A stretch of 64,000 nt of DNA from Helianthus annuus (GCF_002127325.2 NC_035437.2:172518530-172582529), one strand, 5' to 3'. Counted from the stretch's first letter, positions 22,045 to 34,614 are shown. The notes: a model not told the origin generated them from the sequence alone. Numbers and translations are program-made.

Positions 22045-22270
22045 GATGGTCTCGAGTCGCAGCGGAGATCTCGAGTCGCAACCGGAGATTACGAGTCGCA
22101 ACAGCTGGTTGCGAGTCGCAATGGAGATCTCGGTTCATCATGGTCTGGTTACGACTGATCATGTGCTGGTTACGAGTCGCAACGGGACTCGCAACCGTAG
22201 TCTCGACTTGTGCTGGCTTGGTTACGAGTGGGATTCTGACTCGCAACTATGGTCCCGACTCGCAACCAGG
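22045..22270. repeat. GAGTCGCAAC motif array in Gypsy-C LTR
   Basis: About ten copies of (G)AGTCGCAAC or (G)ACTCGCAAC spaced 15-35 bp apart. The same array is at 29373-29598. Possible transcription-factor sites or simply a decayed tandem repeat; the sequence does not decide. Confidence 0.6.
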
Positions 22271-23144
22271 TGTCGAAATCGCGTATGTAACTGATTTCCA
22301 TAATTCCTGCATTGACTATTCCGTGATTCTAGCAAACATCTACGGCAGTTTCGAAATCAGATCAATCACAGAAATTTATCATCAGTTAATTCAGATTTCA
22401 TGCATATTCATAACAATTCAAGAACATCAAAAACGTGAACTGCATTCATATGAACAATAATCTATTTCTATGAACATGTAACCGTGACTAATTACCTAGC
22501 CCAAAACTTAGCACATCTACAAGTTAACATCCGAATCACATAGCATGACAACAGATTTCATCGAGTTTCATCCGATCCGTATGAACATGTTAACAATCCG
22601 AAACACATATTAACATTTGATTTATAACAAAGCACACATGTAAACCGGTTCTATCCCAATCAACCATACTATCATCATCCGAATTACATCATGTAATGTT
22701 CAAGAATCATATAAAATCATCAAATACAATCAAATAACAATGTACACTAACCGGTTGAAATCAAAGAGAGGGTGAGCCGAGAAGTGTTGTTCGCCGTCGG
22801 GTTCCAAGTAAACGAGAGAGGGAGAGCAAAGCTTCTAGGGTTTGTGTGTGTGTTCTTGTGTTTTGCAAAAGTGGTAAAACAAAACCCCTAAACTCAGTTT
22901 TGTGTGTTGCGAGTGGGGAGTGGGCCGAGCCCACTCGGTTGTCTAATGGTCCGCGTACAAGGTGTGGCCCAAAGGGCTTTGTGTGGCCGGTTTGTAGTGT
23001 TGTGCGGATCGGGTTTGGCTCGATAAAGATAAACATAACACACACACATAAAAAGCACATAATATCATAACATTCATTAGTCCGAAAATATCACATAAGC
23101 ACGTAACGTTACATCACAGCAAGCCTAAAGTTCGAGTTGTCACA

Positions 23145-23220
23145 TTATCCCCAACTAATTGGAAATTTCGTCCCGAAATTTGGTATGCACTCACTGAGGA
23201 AGCTAGGTAAACTGTACTGT
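23145..23220 (-). other. Gypsy-C polypurine tract and 3' spacer
   Basis: On the minus strand the tract reads TTAGTTGGGGATAA directly before the LTR start TGTGACAACTCG. It follows an ACGAAATT motif that is repeated in the coding end at about 23270. Confidence 0.75.
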
Positions 23221-26200
23221 TCACTGGTTTTCCTGGGGTGTCACATCCTCCCCCCGTTGATCTGGAATTTCGTCCCGAAATTCCGAAGTAGTAGCTTCAG
23301 CCTCAGTAGTGGTTGCCTTGTTCCCGAATAACTGGGGGTACTTTTCTGTCATCCTGTCTTCGCGTTCCCAGGTGTACTCTGGGCCACGTGTGGAGTTCCA
23401 ACGAACTCGGACAAGAGGGATTCTCTTGTGTTTGAGGACCTTCACATCCCGGTCCGTGATTTCAACTGGTTCCTCGACGAACTGTAACCGCTCGTCGATA
23501 GTGAGTTCTTTAAAAGGAATGATAAGATTTTCATCTGATAGGCACTTCTTTAAGTTCGATACATGAAAGACATTGTGAACTGCCCCGAGTTCAGCTGGTA
23601 GGTTCAACTTGTAGGCTACCTTGCCAATCTTTTCTATAATTTCGAATGGTCCGACGTACCGCGGATTCAGTTTACCCCGTTTGCCAAAACGAACCACACC
23701 CTTCCAGGGTGAGACTTTCAATAAAACCCGGTCCCCGACCTCAAATTCCAATGGCTTTCTACGCTTATCCGCGTAGGCTTTCTGACGGTCGCGTGCTGCC
23801 GCCATGCGTTGTCGTATTTGTGCAATCTTTTCTGTGGCGTCCACAACAATCTCTGGACCCGTGATCTGACTATCTCCCACCTCTGCCCAACAGAGAGGTG
23901 ACCGGCATTTACGCCCGTACAATGCCTCGAATGGAGCGGCTTGAATGCTGGTATGGTAACTGTTATTGTAAGAAAACTCCACCAAAGGGAGGTGCTTTTC
24001 CCAGCCGTTGCCGAAGTCGATAACGCATGCCCGAAGCATGTCTTCAAGTGTTTGAATCGTACGCTCAGACTGTCCATCCGTCTGAGGGTGGTATGCTGTG
24101 CTCATGTCTAGTCGTGAGCCAAAGGATTTATGCATCGCTTGCCATAGTTCTGATGTGAATCGTGCGTCGCGATCCGAAATGATAGATGTGGGCACCCCGT
24201 GCCTCGAAACAACTTCTTTAAGATAGACGTCTGCAAGTGTGGAGAACTTGTCCGTTTCCTTAATCGGTAGGAAGTGTGCAGACTTAGTGAGTCGATCCAC
24301 GATCACCCATATAGTATCATTCCCACGCTGGGATCTAGGTAAACCCGTAACAAAATCCATGGAAATTTCCTCCCATTTCCATTGCGGTATTTTAGGCTGC
24401 TGCAGTAGGCCAGCTGGTTTCTGATATTCGACCTTGACTCTTGCACAGGTCAAGCATTTTCCAACGTACGTAGCAATGTGGGCCTTCATACTAGGCCACC
24501 AATAAGTAGTGCTAATATCGTGGTACATTTTATCCGACCCTGGATGTACCGAATAGCGAGACTTGTGTGCTTCATCCATCACAAGTTCGCGTAGACCGCC
24601 ATAGAGTGGGACCCAAATCCGGCCCGTTACATAGTAGGCGCCGTCTGCCTTCTGTTCCATCTGTTGTCGTGAGCCGCGTAAGGCTTCAGCCTTGGCGTTT
24701 TCGGGCTTCAGTGCTTCTGTCTGAACAGCTCGTATCTGAGCAGGAAGGCTAGACTGAATCGTAAGCTGTAGCGCTCGCACGCGCCGTGGCAAAGTGTCTT
24801 TTCGACTAAGGGCATCAGCCACAACATTGGCTTTGCCTGGATGGTACTTGATGGCGCATTCGTAGTCATTAAGTAACTCGACCCATCGTCGTTGACGCAT
24901 GTTCAAATCCTTCTGCTTAAGAATATGCTCGAGACTCCTGTGATCGGTGTAAATCGTGCACCTGGTACCGTACAGGTAGTGTCGCCATATCTTAAGCGCA
25001 AAAACAACAGCTCCCAGCTCTAAATCGTGCGTCGTGTAGTTCCGTTCGTGAACCTTGAGTTGACGAGAGGCGTAAGCGATAACCTTGTCGCGCTGCATTA
25101 ACACACATCCCAATCCCCGAATGGATGCATCACAATAAACCACAAAGTCATCCGTGCCCTCTGGCAATGAGAGGATAGGTGCACTGCAAAGTCTATCCTT
25201 TAGGTGCTGAAAAGCAGTCTCCTGGGGCTCTCCCCAGCGATAGGTAACACCCTTCTGTGTCAGTAACGTAAGCGGCTGAGCAATCTTCGAGAAATCCCTG
25301 ATAAACCGTCTGTAGTAACCTGCCAGACCCAAGAATTGGCGTATTTCTGTCGGTGTACGCGGTGCAGGCCAGTTCCTGATCGAATCTACCTTGGATGGAT
25401 CGACATGGATCCCATCCTTGTTCACCACGTGGCCTAGAAAGTGGACTTCACGAAGCCAGAAGTCGCATTTAGAAAACTTAGCGTACAGCTGTTCCTTCCG
25501 AAGGAGTTCCAAAATCAGGCGAAGATGCTGCTCGTGCTCCTCCTGACTCTTGGAGTAAATCAGGATGTCGTCGATGAACACAATGACGAACTTGTCGAGA
25601 TAGGGTTTGCACACCCTGTTCATAAGATCCATAAATACCGCAGGCGCGTTCGTTAACCCGAATGGCATGACGAGAAACTCGTAGTGACCGTAACGAGTTC
25701 TGAATGCAGTCTTGGAGACGTCCTCATCCCGGACTCTCAGCTGATGATAACCAGACCTCAAGTCTATCTTCGAGTAGTAGCACGACCCTTGCAACTGGTC
25801 GAATAAGTCGTCTATGCGTGGAAGAGGATAACGGTTCTTCACCGTCACCTTGTTCAGTTCCCTGTAGTCTATACACATCCTGAACGTACCATCCTTCTTT
25901 TTCACGAAAAGTACTGGAGCTCCCCAAGGCGAAGAGCTTGGTCGAATGAAACCCTTTTCCAAGAGCTCTTGTAATTGCTTTGACAATTCCTCCAATTCCG
26001 ATGGAGCTAGGCGATATGGTGCGCGAGCTATGGGTGCTGCTCCTGGAGCGAGCTCGATCTGGAATTCGACCTGACGATGAGGCGGTAAGCCAGGTAAGTC
26101 TTCAGGAAACACCTGAGGGTAATCACGTACAATCGGAATATCCTCCAATTTCTTTTCCTTCGTCGATGCATCTGAAACTAGTGCCAGAATGGCAGTGTGC

Positions 26201-27852
26201 CCCTTACGTAAGCATTTCTGAGCCTTCAAGAAAGAGATGATGCCCACCACTGCACCACTCTTGTCGCCTTGAACTTCTAGAGGTTCCTGACCAGAACGAG
26301 GAATGCGAATAACTTTTTCGCTGCATAAGATTTCTGCCTGGTGTTGGGAAAGCCAATCCATCCCAATCACGACGTCGAAGCTACCCAAAACTATGGGAAT
26401 GAGATCAATGGAGAAGGCTTGACCAGCTAGGATAAGATTACAACCCTGAACTACGTGCGTGGCTTCTAGACTTTTACCGTTAGCTAACTCTACTACATGT
26501 TTGGTGGGTAAAAGTGTTGGTGCACGTTTTAGCAGTTGACACATTTTCACAGACATATAGCTTGTATCCGCACCCGAATCAAATAAAACAGTAACGTAAA
26601 TATTGTCAAGGAGAAACTTACCCATGACAACGTTGGGATCGTTCACTGCGTCGCCTCGACCTAGCACAAAAGCACGACCACGAGCTTCATTGTCGTTGTT
26701 GTTGTTGTTTCCACCATTGTTGTTCCCGTTGCCCTGGTTGTTATTGTTGTTGCGGTTCTGGTTCAACTGAGGGCAATCGCGTTTGAAGTGACCTTCAGCC
26801 CCACACTGGAAACATCCCCGGTTTCCACGCTGTGGCTGCTGCTGCTGCTGCTGGTTCTGTGGAGCTGGTTGCTGAGGCTGCTGATTCTGATTCGCAGGAC
26901 GAGGGCTCCTACAATCTTTGGCCTCGTGACCCATCTTGAGACACCTTTGACAGCGACCCTTGTTACATGGGCCGTGGTGATGCCTGTTGCAGTTGTGGCA
27001 CCTGGGTTGACTACCCTGATATCTCCTCTGTCTGTGACCACCAGAGGATTGCTGACTGGGACTCTGATAATGGTCGATTTTCTGTTGCTGAGCTTGTGGC
27101 TGAACAGATGCTGAACCTTTACTAGAATCTCCATCCCATTTTCTTTCACTGTCACCAGATGTAGCAGGAGTAACTGAGGTGGTGACGTTAGCAATAGCAT
27201 TAACACGCTTGGGCAGTTTATTCTGATCAACTGCCTGATCGGTGATACGGTGAGCGAGACGTTGAATTTCCTGGATGTTTTCGAGGTTAGCCGACGTCAC
27301 GTGGCTCTGAATTTCTGGCGCCAATCCCTTGAGATACAACTCAATGCGCTTGTATGGAGGGTCCACCATAGTTGGACACAGAACGGCCAGCTCATTGGAC
27401 CGTTTGGTATACGCTTCGATTTCCGATCCAACCATTTTCAAGTTATAAAGCTCATCTTCCAGCTTGTGTATGTCTTCCCGCGTGCAATACTCACGCTTGA
27501 TGAGTTCCTTAAAGTCGTTCCATGGGGTGGCGTTAGCAGCTGCCAACCCTAAAATCTGCACTTGTGCGTTCCACCAAGTGAGCGCAATCCCTTCAAGTGT
27601 GCCAGTGGCGAACTTCACCCTGCGAGCCTCAGGGCATTCGCACATTTCGAAAACCGACTCGAGCTTTTCAAACCAGTGTAGGAGTCCAACTGCTCCCTCT
27701 GTGCCACTAAACGAGCTAGGACGACATTCCATGAAGTTCTTGAAGGTGCACCCAGGCTGCTGCTGAGCGGGTTGACCTGCTTGGGCGGCTGCAACTGCCG
27801 CAGCAATGAGAGCCTCTAGCTGGGCTTGAGTCATGTTAATTCGTGCGGCCAT
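23221..27852 (-). CDS. Gypsy-C gag-pol polyprotein, intact (1543 aa)
   Basis: A single frame from ATG at 27852 ([15 protein letters not shown]) covers every enzyme of a chromovirus. Gag lies at about residues 35-220. Zinc knuckles are [14 protein letters not shown] (301-314) and [14 protein letters not shown] (347-360), with a Gln/Asn-rich stretch around them. Protease has DSGA (425-428). Reverse transcriptase runs about 620-790 with FIDD at 759-762. RNase H is near 880-1000 (YCDASIRG). Integrase has a zinc region and core with MDFV, SDRDARF and SERTIQ (about 1090-1330). A GPY/F-type region and a chromodomain follow ([18 protein letters not shown]). Frame order RT-RNH-IN marks it as Ty3/gypsy; the chromodomain, known in such elements to direct integration to heterochromatin, marks Tekay/Del. 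No stop or missing catalytic residue was seen. The last 20 or so residues are encoded by a relict polypurine tract (see findings). Confidence 0.96.
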   Translation of the reverse strand: MAARINMTQAQLEALIAAAVAAAQAGQPAQQQPGCTFKNFMECRPSSFSGTEGAVGLLHWFEKLESVFEMCECPEARRVKFATGTLEGIALTWWNAQVQILGLAAANATPWNDFKELIKREYCTREDIHKLEDELYNLKMVGSEIEAYTKRSNELAVLCPTMVDPPYKRIELYLKGLAPEIQSHVTSANLENIQEIQRLAHRITDQAVDQNKLPKRVNAIANVTTSVTPATSGDSERKWDGDSSKGSASVQPQAQQQKIDHYQSPSQQSSGGHRQRRYQGSQPRCHNCNRHHHGPCNKGRCQRCLKMGHEAKDCRSPRPANQNQQPQQPAPQNQQQQQQPQRGNRGCFQCGAEGHFKRDCPQLNQNRNNNNNQGNGNNNGGNNNNNDNEARGRAFVLGRGDAVNDPNVVMGKFLLDNIYVTVLFDSGADTSYMSVKMCQLLKRAPTLLPTKHVVELANGKSLEATHVVQGCNLILAGQAFSIDLIPIVLGSFDVVIGMDWLSQHQAEILCSEKVIRIPRSGQEPLEVQGDKSGAVVGIISFLKAQKCLRKGHTAILALVSDASTKEKKLEDIPIVRDYPQVFPEDLPGLPPHRQVEFQIELAPGAAPIARAPYRLAPSELEELSKQLQELLEKGFIRPSSSPWGAPVLFVKKKDGTFRMCIDYRELNKVTVKNRYPLPRIDDLFDQLQGSCYYSKIDLRSGYHQLRVRDEDVSKTAFRTRYGHYEFLVMPFGLTNAPAVFMDLMNRVCKPYLDKFVIVFIDDILIYSKSQEEHEQHLRLILELLRKEQLYAKFSKCDFWLREVHFLGHVVNKDGIHVDPSKVDSIRNWPAPRTPTEIRQFLGLAGYYRRFIRDFSKIAQPLTLLTQKGVTYRWGEPQETAFQHLKDRLCSAPILSLPEGTDDFVVYCDASIRGLGCVLMQRDKVIAYASRQLKVHERNYTTHDLELGAVVFALKIWRHYLYGTRCTIYTDHRSLEHILKQKDLNMRQRRWVELLNDYECAIKYHPGKANVVADALSRKDTLPRRVRALQLTIQSSLPAQIRAVQTEALKPENAKAEALRGSRQQMEQKADGAYYVTGRIWVPLYGGLRELVMDEAHKSRYSVHPGSDKMYHDISTTYWWPSMKAHIATYVGKCLTCARVKVEYQKPAGLLQQPKIPQWKWEEISMDFVTGLPRSQRGNDTIWVIVDRLTKSAHFLPIKETDKFSTLADVYLKEVVSRHGVPTSIISDRDARFTSELWQAMHKSFGSRLDMSTAYHPQTDGQSERTIQTLEDMLRACVIDFGNGWEKHLPLVEFSYNNSYHTSIQAAPFEALYGRKCRSPLCWAEVGDSQITGPEIVVDATEKIAQIRQRMAAARDRQKAYADKRRKPLEFEVGDRVLLKVSPWKGVVRFGKRGKLNPRYVGPFEIIEKIGKVAYKLNLPAELGAVHNVFHVSNLKKCLSDENLIIPFKELTIDERLQFVEEPVEITDRDVKVLKHKRIPLVRVRWNSTRGPEYTWEREDRMTEKYPQLFGNKATTTEAEATTSEFRDEIPDQRGEDVTPQENQ

Positions 27853-28156
27853 TGATCTTCATAGTAACAAGTAGCATACATAAGAATGGTTCGCGAGTAG
27901 GGCGATGACAGAAAAGCGTAGGCATATAGGTGTTCTCATGAAATCAAAGCATGTGTATCTAAGCGTAATGCGAGCAAAGTTCTAAGCAGTTCTAGCAAAC
28001 AGGCAATAAACATAACATAACCCTTATTACCTAGGATGTCGAGTCTTGCACGTGGAGCGAAGCGTCGTTGTGGATCGTTGAGAGCACTGTTCTGGTTATA
28101 GTCCGGTTTTAATAAAAACGTTTTCCCATATTAAAACCTAGTTCTCTATAACCAAT
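27853..28156 (-). other. Gypsy-C leader
   Basis: About 300 bp between the primer site and the gag ATG. No extra ORF, in contrast to Gypsy-A and Gypsy-E. Confidence 0.6.
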
Positions 28157-28170
28157 GGCTCTGATACCAA
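28157..28170 (-). other. Gypsy-C primer binding site
   Basis: On the minus strand TTGGTATCAGAGCC, complementary to initiator Met tRNA, two bases after the 5' LTR. Confidence 0.9.
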
Positions 28171-28172
28171 TC

Positions 28173-30472
28173 TGTCACACCCCCAAAATCCACCCGCGGA
28201 ATACCACCGCTCGGGAGCGTGACTGACCAGGATCAAGCCATCAATCATATCAAACCATAGCAATTAATAATAGAAGTAGTTAATATAAGTCACCATGACA
28301 TGATTGATGTTTCAAAAACCAAACACTGTTTTAAGTAGCGGAAGCATAGTAAAGTAAATCCAAATAGTTTTACGAGTTATGAGTTCAACATCATCACGAT
28401 CCATCTGCCCACAACGACCTGCTCTTCCCTGTGCAAGCTCCAAGTATACCTAAGGTCCTGCAAGGCATGCAGCAAATAATCAACAAACTAGTTGAGCGAG
28501 TTCACAGAAAGTAAGTTCATTGTGTAATGCATAAGTATAGCTAGTGGGGGCTTCCCATACTAGTGTGTAATAAAGGTGGGGGCTTCCCATGTTCATCCTG
28601 GTTAATGAGGGCTTCTCATTAACGGTACTTACTAGACTAACATCCGACCATGTGTTCTTCTTTACCGAGAACAGGAATACGTACAGGGTCACGTAGGCTT
28701 TACGTGACGTGCCCTTCCCCGAGGACAGTGGTACGCGTGGGGGCTACGTAGGCTTTACGCAGCGTGGCCTTCCGACCTGGAAGCCAGTGAATGGTATTGG
28801 GTTACGTAGGCTTTACGTAACGTGTCCTTCCCGACCCGGGAGACATATGGCAAGCATACTGGGTTACGTAGGCTTTACGTAACGTGTCCTGACTAACCTG
28901 AGGACGATGGTCTATAGTCTGGTATATGCGTAAGTACAAGTAACTCCTTTTACAATAACGTATCCAACCCAATTCCCAACCCGGGAATCCCATGCCTTGG
29001 CTGTGTGAACTCACCTTGGTTTGCTCGGCAGATACACAAAGAATATAAGTAGCAAGTAAATGGTCACTCACGTCCTATCATGGTTATTATACGAGTCAGG
29101 TTTGTATAGCACGTATATAGTAATCACGTATAGTCATGGCAAGCATGTACGCACGTAAGCAGATAAGACATAGCATGTGAGGATCCAATTGTCTAAGTCC
29201 AACCATACCCGGCCCAATGACATAAGCAGCCCAATAACAAAACAATCCAGATTCTCAATCGGCCCAAATAGCAAGCACAAACAAGTCCAATAATAAACAG
29301 TCCACAGTTCAAATCGTTGGGCTCAATAGATTGGGCCCGTGACAGTGAAGGCCCAACAGTGTGCGTGTAAACGATGGTCTCGAGTCGCAGCGGAGATCTC
29401 GAGTCGCAACCGGAGATTACGAGTCGCAACAGCTGGTTGCGAGTCGCAATGGAGATCTCGGTTCATCATGGTCTGGTTACGACTGATCATGTGCTGGTTA
29501 CGAGTCGCAACGGGACTCGCAACCGTAGTCTCGACTTGTGCTGGCTTGGTTACGAGTGGGATTCTGACTCGCAACTATGGTCCCGACTCGCAACCAGGTG
29601 TCGAAATCGCGTATGTAACTGATTTCCATAATTCCTGCATTGACTATTCCGTGATTCTAGCAAACATCTACGGCAGTTTCGAAATCAGATCAATCACAGA
29701 AATTTATCATCAGTTAATTCAGATTTCATGCATATTCATAACAATTCAAGAACATCAAAAACGTGAACTGCATTCATATGAACAATAATCTATTTCTATG
29801 AACATGTAACCGTGACTAATTACCTAGCCCAAAACTTAGCACATCTACAAGTTAACATCCGAATCACATAGCATGACAACAGATTTCATCGAGTTTCATC
29901 CGATCCGTATGAACATGTTAACAATCCGAAACACATATTAACATTTGATTTATAACAAAGCACACATGTAAACCGGTTCTATCCCAATCAACCATACTAT
30001 CATCATCCGAATTACATCATGTAATGTTCAAGAATCATATAAAATCATCAAATACAATCAAATAACAATGTACACTAACCGGTTGAAATCAAAGAGAGGG
30101 TGAGCCGAGAAGTGTTGTTCGCCGTCGGGTTCCAAGTAAACGAGAGAGGGAGAGCAAAGCTTCTAGGGTTTGTGTGTGTGTTCTTGTGTTTTGCAAAAGT
30201 GGTAAAACAAAACCCCTAAACTCAGTTTTGTGTGTTGCGAGTGGGGAGTGGGCCGAGCCCACTCGGTTGTCTAATGGTCCGCGTACAAGGTGTGGCCCAA
30301 AGGGCTTTGTGTGGCCGGTTTGTAGTGTTGTGCGGATCGGGTTTGGCTCGATAAAGATAAACATAACACACACACATAAAAAGCACATAATATCATAACA
30401 TTCATTAGTCCGAAAATATCACATAAGCACGTAACGTTACATCACAGCAAGCCTAAAGTTCGAGTTGTCACA
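28173..30472 (-). repeat. Gypsy-C 5' LTR
   Basis: 2300 bp, matching 20845-23144 at all but about one position. It drives transcription toward lower coordinates and carries the second copies of the hairpin array (28541-28883) and the GAGTCGCAAC array. Confidence 0.95.
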
Positions 30473-30477
30473 CTTAT

Positions 30478-31311
30478 ACTCATACGTTTTATGCTTATAC
30501 TTATACTTATACCCATACTACTCGTACGTTTTATGTCTATACTCATACTTACGTGAATGTTCATACTTAAACATATATTTATGCTTATACTTTCATACAT
30601 ACTCATGATTCATACATTCGTACCCGTACGCGAGTGGAATCCGAGAGATTCGCTTGCGTGGGTCCCATACTATATTCTTGTACGTATACATTCTTATCCT
30701 TTTTTTATGTATACCCTGATTCATACACAACTAGTACAAGCTATGTGGATCATGCGACGATCAAAATAATCGCGGGTGCACATGGGATTATAGTGATAGG
30801 CGTAAGAGAACCATAGAGTGTACTATTGTGCATGGTAAGACACGGAACGTAACATGACACCGAATACGAGACAGACGTGACATGGTTAAAACATGGTGGA
30901 TACGCCACTGGTACTTTCTAAATATAAGTGTTTTCCCCATGTTACCAGACTTTCGTATAACGTGCCATGAGAAATTCGGTGTTTTGCAGACCTACTTAGA
31001 CCTAATACGTAAACTTTAACAACTCACAAACGCATTACTAACGCATTAAATCCGATTATTCACGACGAGACCTCGTTCTTAACACACTACTTTAGTCTAT
31101 CTGATACTTATGCCATTCTTATACTTGCATTCACTTGGAATCAATCGTTCGCTTTTATACTCCCCTTATTCTCCCTTATTCTTTGTCTTTTATACGGACC
31201 TCGTGCGCGGTCAAGTCTCATCTATTCTCTCTGATTGAATCCTTGGATGTCATCTTTTCAAAAGTCTTCCTCTTAGATTTCGAGGACGAAATCCCCTAAA
31301 GTAGGGGAGAC
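30478..31311 (+). other. Gypsy-B internal region, right part, with ATAC-rich repeats and polypurine tract
   Basis: The first 150 bp are degenerate CTTATACTCATAC-type repeats. No ORF of the retroelement kind. The right end carries CGAGGACGAAAT and the purine tract GTAGGGGAGA just before the 3' LTR at 31312. Confidence 0.6.
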
Positions 31312-33762
31312 TGTAACATCCGTAAAAAAACGGATATCCAAAATCTTACCCGTTTTGAATCTTGAATCCTAACCTTTGAAACCTCAAAATCTTTCGCGAA
31401 TAAATAACCGTTTAAAAATTTTATTCTTTGATTTAATCATCATCATAGTTATTTAATTAATTTAATTAATTTATAGGTGACATAATGAGAGTTTAAACAA
31501 ATTAAATAACCATTAAGAGGTTTTCGGTTACTTAATTAACTAATTTATTCTAAACATTTGCAAAGTTAATATTCTTTTATGTTACTTTAAACTAGTGTTA
31601 AAAACTTAGTTAGTATATATAACAAACAGGGACCATTTGTGTATTTAATAGAAACAGTAACTAACAGGGGCTATTGGTGCCAATAATGAAAGTGTAAATA
31701 CTAAAAAAAAAAGAACAAAAATGGGCCATGCCCAGACTTGAACTCGGGTGTCTACCGGTTCAACGAACAAACACGCATACATAAACCAACTGTGCTAAGT
31801 CTTGACATCGGATTTCCTTGTTAACGTATGATATTTATTGACAACCTACGTTTGAATTCCATTTCAAACTTGCCGCCAAACAGAAACATCATGGCCTTCA
31901 TCTCCAGCTTGTAACCGTCGCTGAGTTTACGGATTTTATTCATTCCGCAAATCATTTCATCTCGGTTACACGCTGATATATCGTAATTAATTCCGCATTT
32001 CCGTTTTTGCGAAACCAATCAAGAAATTTAATCGATAATCATGGCTCATACGACCTATATATACTTAGGTTTCGATACGTATCTCGCACATCTCGATCAC
32101 CACTCCTCTCTCTACTCCCACTCGATTCTCCCAACCCCAAAACATCTGTCTCGATATTTCACCCACACTCTCCAACTCTCTCTGGTTCACTACACTTTCG
32201 CCGGTGATCGGAGTTTCGTCGGAACCGTACGGAAGCTTCGGGACTCCTTTCGTTACGTCTCGTTCACCGGGGAATACCGCAACCTTTCCGGAAACGAAGA
32301 TCACGTCGGAGTTCTGCGACGGAACTCGAATCCACATCATTTCGGACTTTCGGTATAAATCTTATCGTCCTTTTGTCCTTGTTATTTAAACATCTACTTA
32401 ATAGCACAAGGATTGATAGTTGAAAGAAAATAATATGTATATAAGCCACTATTGTTGGTTTTAAATGAAGAAATTGATATACAGATTTCATTTGTTCTTA
32501 TTTACGTTCATACTTTTAAAACATAATAGTGGATCCATGTGTTTCTTCCTTTGTTGAAGTTGGTTTGCATATAACAGTGGTTACGGGTTCGACCCGTGTC
32601 CCCTACAAAGTCACTACACATAAAAATTTTGGGATATTTTCTATATATATACATATTAATTCATTTTCCTTGTTATAAGGAAAACATCAGTTTTTTTTAT
32701 TTTAAACAGTTTTCAAATCCCTTAAATCCATAGATTTTATTTAGTTTTACCCCTTTCTTTTACATAGTAAAACCTACTAATAAAATAGATAATTATAAAT
32801 TTTCATTTTTTTAGTTCATTCTCTATACAATCAAACCTCTAAATTTATTAACAACATAATGACTTAATAATTTATTTCTTTTAATTAATGAGATAAATTA
32901 TAATAATTAATTAAATAAATTGTAGATCTTAAGCATTAGGGATTATATTTAATCTACAAATTTTAACGAGATCGTTATGTGATATCCCAAAATATAGGGT
33001 AACCGTTTCGTTATTTTGGAAATTCTCCAATCTTTACTCGCGCGTTATTTCAAGGAATCTCCATACGTAATCACGGTGAGTATACTTGAACCCCTTTTTC
33101 GTTTACCACTTTTTGGGGTGTAACATGTTATTTATAACTTACACACAAAACTTTATCATAATACATAAACATTCCTATTACACGCATGCTTATTTGATTA
33201 CTTGGTACTTTAAACTTGGGTTGAGGACATCTTGTGTTAGACTTATCATTAACTTCGTACGAGCCTATCCGTGACATATATAGCGCTATAGGATTAACGC
33301 ACCGCCCGTAGACTTGTGGTTATGTCATGAGCATATTGCGTTTCATCATTGGTTTGATATGTTGAACACATGCCGATTTTATTGTTTATCTTGTATCAAG
33401 AGCTTGCCACATGGAATTGTTTGAAACATATCTTTTTATGCTACGTATGAAAAACCTGTATACTCGCCTTTGCTTTTGCATTGAACTTTATTTTAAACAT
33501 GTTACAGGTTGAGGATGACGATTGCTATGAAATGAAGTAGTGTTGATGCTTAGATACACATTTAGACGTCTTAGGTCAAATACGTCGTATAAATTCCATA
33601 TTTGTTGTTGTATTGTTTTCTTGTATTTTTCATGTATTGTAACATTTATTTATGAATGAAATCAATTTATCTTTAATTCTATTGTCACATTTAGCGTTAT
33701 GTGTGATGAGCAATCTTTCTTCGTCTCACTCCGATGTTTCCGCCATCGGTTGGGGTGTGACA
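31312..33762 (+). repeat. Gypsy-B 3' LTR
   Basis: 2451 bp. Differs from the 5' copy at about three places (for example near 32767, a one-base run-length change near 32806, and near 32873). Confidence 0.95.
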
Positions 33763-33767
33763 CTAAC

Positions 33768-34100
33768 CTTACCAGAAGGAACAGAAGATTTTAAAGTATA
33801 TAGTGATGCTTCAAAGCTAGGATTTGAATGTGTGTTAATGCAACACAAAAAGGTAATTGCGTATGCATCAAGACAATTGAAAAAGCACGAAGAAAACTAT
33901 ACCACTCATGACTTAGAATTAGGAACCATAATTTTGCCCTTAAGATTTGGAGACATTATCTGTATGGAAGTAAGTTTACTGTGTATACGGGTCATAAGAA
34001 TTTAAGATATATTTGAGCAAAAAGAATTAAACATGAGGCAAAGGAGATGGATGAAAATCCTAAGTGACTACGACTGTGATATTCAGTATCACAAAGGAAA
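33768..34100 (+). pseudogene. Gypsy-A RNase H, continued after Gypsy-B
   Basis: [40 protein letters not shown] and LELG form the gypsy RNase H N-terminal half. The frame is then disturbed, and [20 protein letters not shown] appears in another frame just before a deletion junction near 34100. The upstream part of the same domain ends at 16862 on the other side of Gypsy-B. Confidence 0.85.
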
Positions 34101-34384
34101 GGCTGAAGACGGCTAGAGATCGCCAGAAGAATTATACAGATAATAGACAAAAGCCGTTGGAGTTTCAAGTTGGAGACAAAATGCTATTTAAAGTATCTCC
34201 TTGGAAAGGAGTTGTTAGATTCGGTAAGAAAGGAAAGCTAAGTCCAAGGTACATAGGACCATTTCCAGTAATACAACGAATAGGACCAATTGCTTATCGG
34301 TTACAACTACTAGAGGAACTAGTTGGAGTACATGATGTATTTCATATATCCAATCTCAATAAATGTTTATCAGACGAATCCCTG
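34101..34384 (+). pseudogene. Gypsy-A integrase C-terminal (GPY/F) region
   Basis: [52 protein letters not shown] and VFHISNLNKCL are the integrase C-terminal part of Tekay-type elements. The whole zinc region and D,D,E core between RNase H and this block are missing. A solo LTR cuts the frame at 34384. Confidence 0.85.
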
Positions 34385-34614
34385 TGAAGGGGTATGGTCC
34401 CAGATCTCGCGTCAACATCGACCGCGAGTGACCATTACCCTTATCAAAACCCCCACCAACCAACAACCTACTTGTGCCCATGCGGGAACGCGTCGACACA
34501 AGGGTTGAATCCAATCTATCTAGTGATGAAGGAGGACTTACCTGGAACATGAGAACGGTAGAGTGACGCGACATAGCATCACATCTGGTGTATGAAAACG
34601 GAAGTATTCACAGC

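Larger units (their letters stand above)
20845..23144 (-). repeat. Gypsy-C 3' LTR
   Basis: Terminal TGTCACA on both ends (plus reading). It contains a hairpin array at 21213-21555 and a GAGTCGCAAC motif array at 22045-22270. Open stretches on either strand arise from these repeats and are not supported as genes. Confidence 0.95.
20845..30472 (-). mobile_element. Gypsy-C: intact Tekay/Del-type chromovirus
   Basis: The LTRs are 28173-30472 (5') and 20845-23144 (3'), each 2300 bp, with TSD CTTAT (20840-20844, 30473-30477) inside Gypsy-B. A primer site for Met tRNA lies at 28157-28170 on the minus strand and a polypurine tract beside 23145. One uninterrupted 1543-codon gag-pol frame fills the interior. 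I found only one LTR difference by eye (A/G, at 21890 against 29218). It has everything expected of an autonomous, recently inserted element and is the innermost and youngest layer of the nest. Confidence 0.96.
16868..33762 (+). mobile_element. Gypsy-B: coding-less LTR retrotransposon derivative (LARD)
   Basis: The LTRs are 16868-19319 and 31312-33762, flanked by TSD CTAAC (16863-16867, 33763-33767) inside the RNase H region of Gypsy-A. A Met-tRNA primer site is at 19323-19335, and a purine-rich tract preceded by CGAGGACGAAAT sits before the 3' LTR. The internal DNA, about 2.4 kb once Gypsy-C is removed, has no gag or pol. The LTRs differ at about three positions, so it moved recently and must have used another element's proteins. 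The CGAGGACGAAA motif is shared with Tekay-type chromoviruses, its likely helper group (inference). Confidence 0.93.

Noticed and set aside
22011..22460. 149-codon open stretch (and its copy at 29339-29788)
   Set aside because: It lies within the Gypsy-C LTR and is made of the GAGTCGCAAC motif array; it has no protein-like composition or family match.
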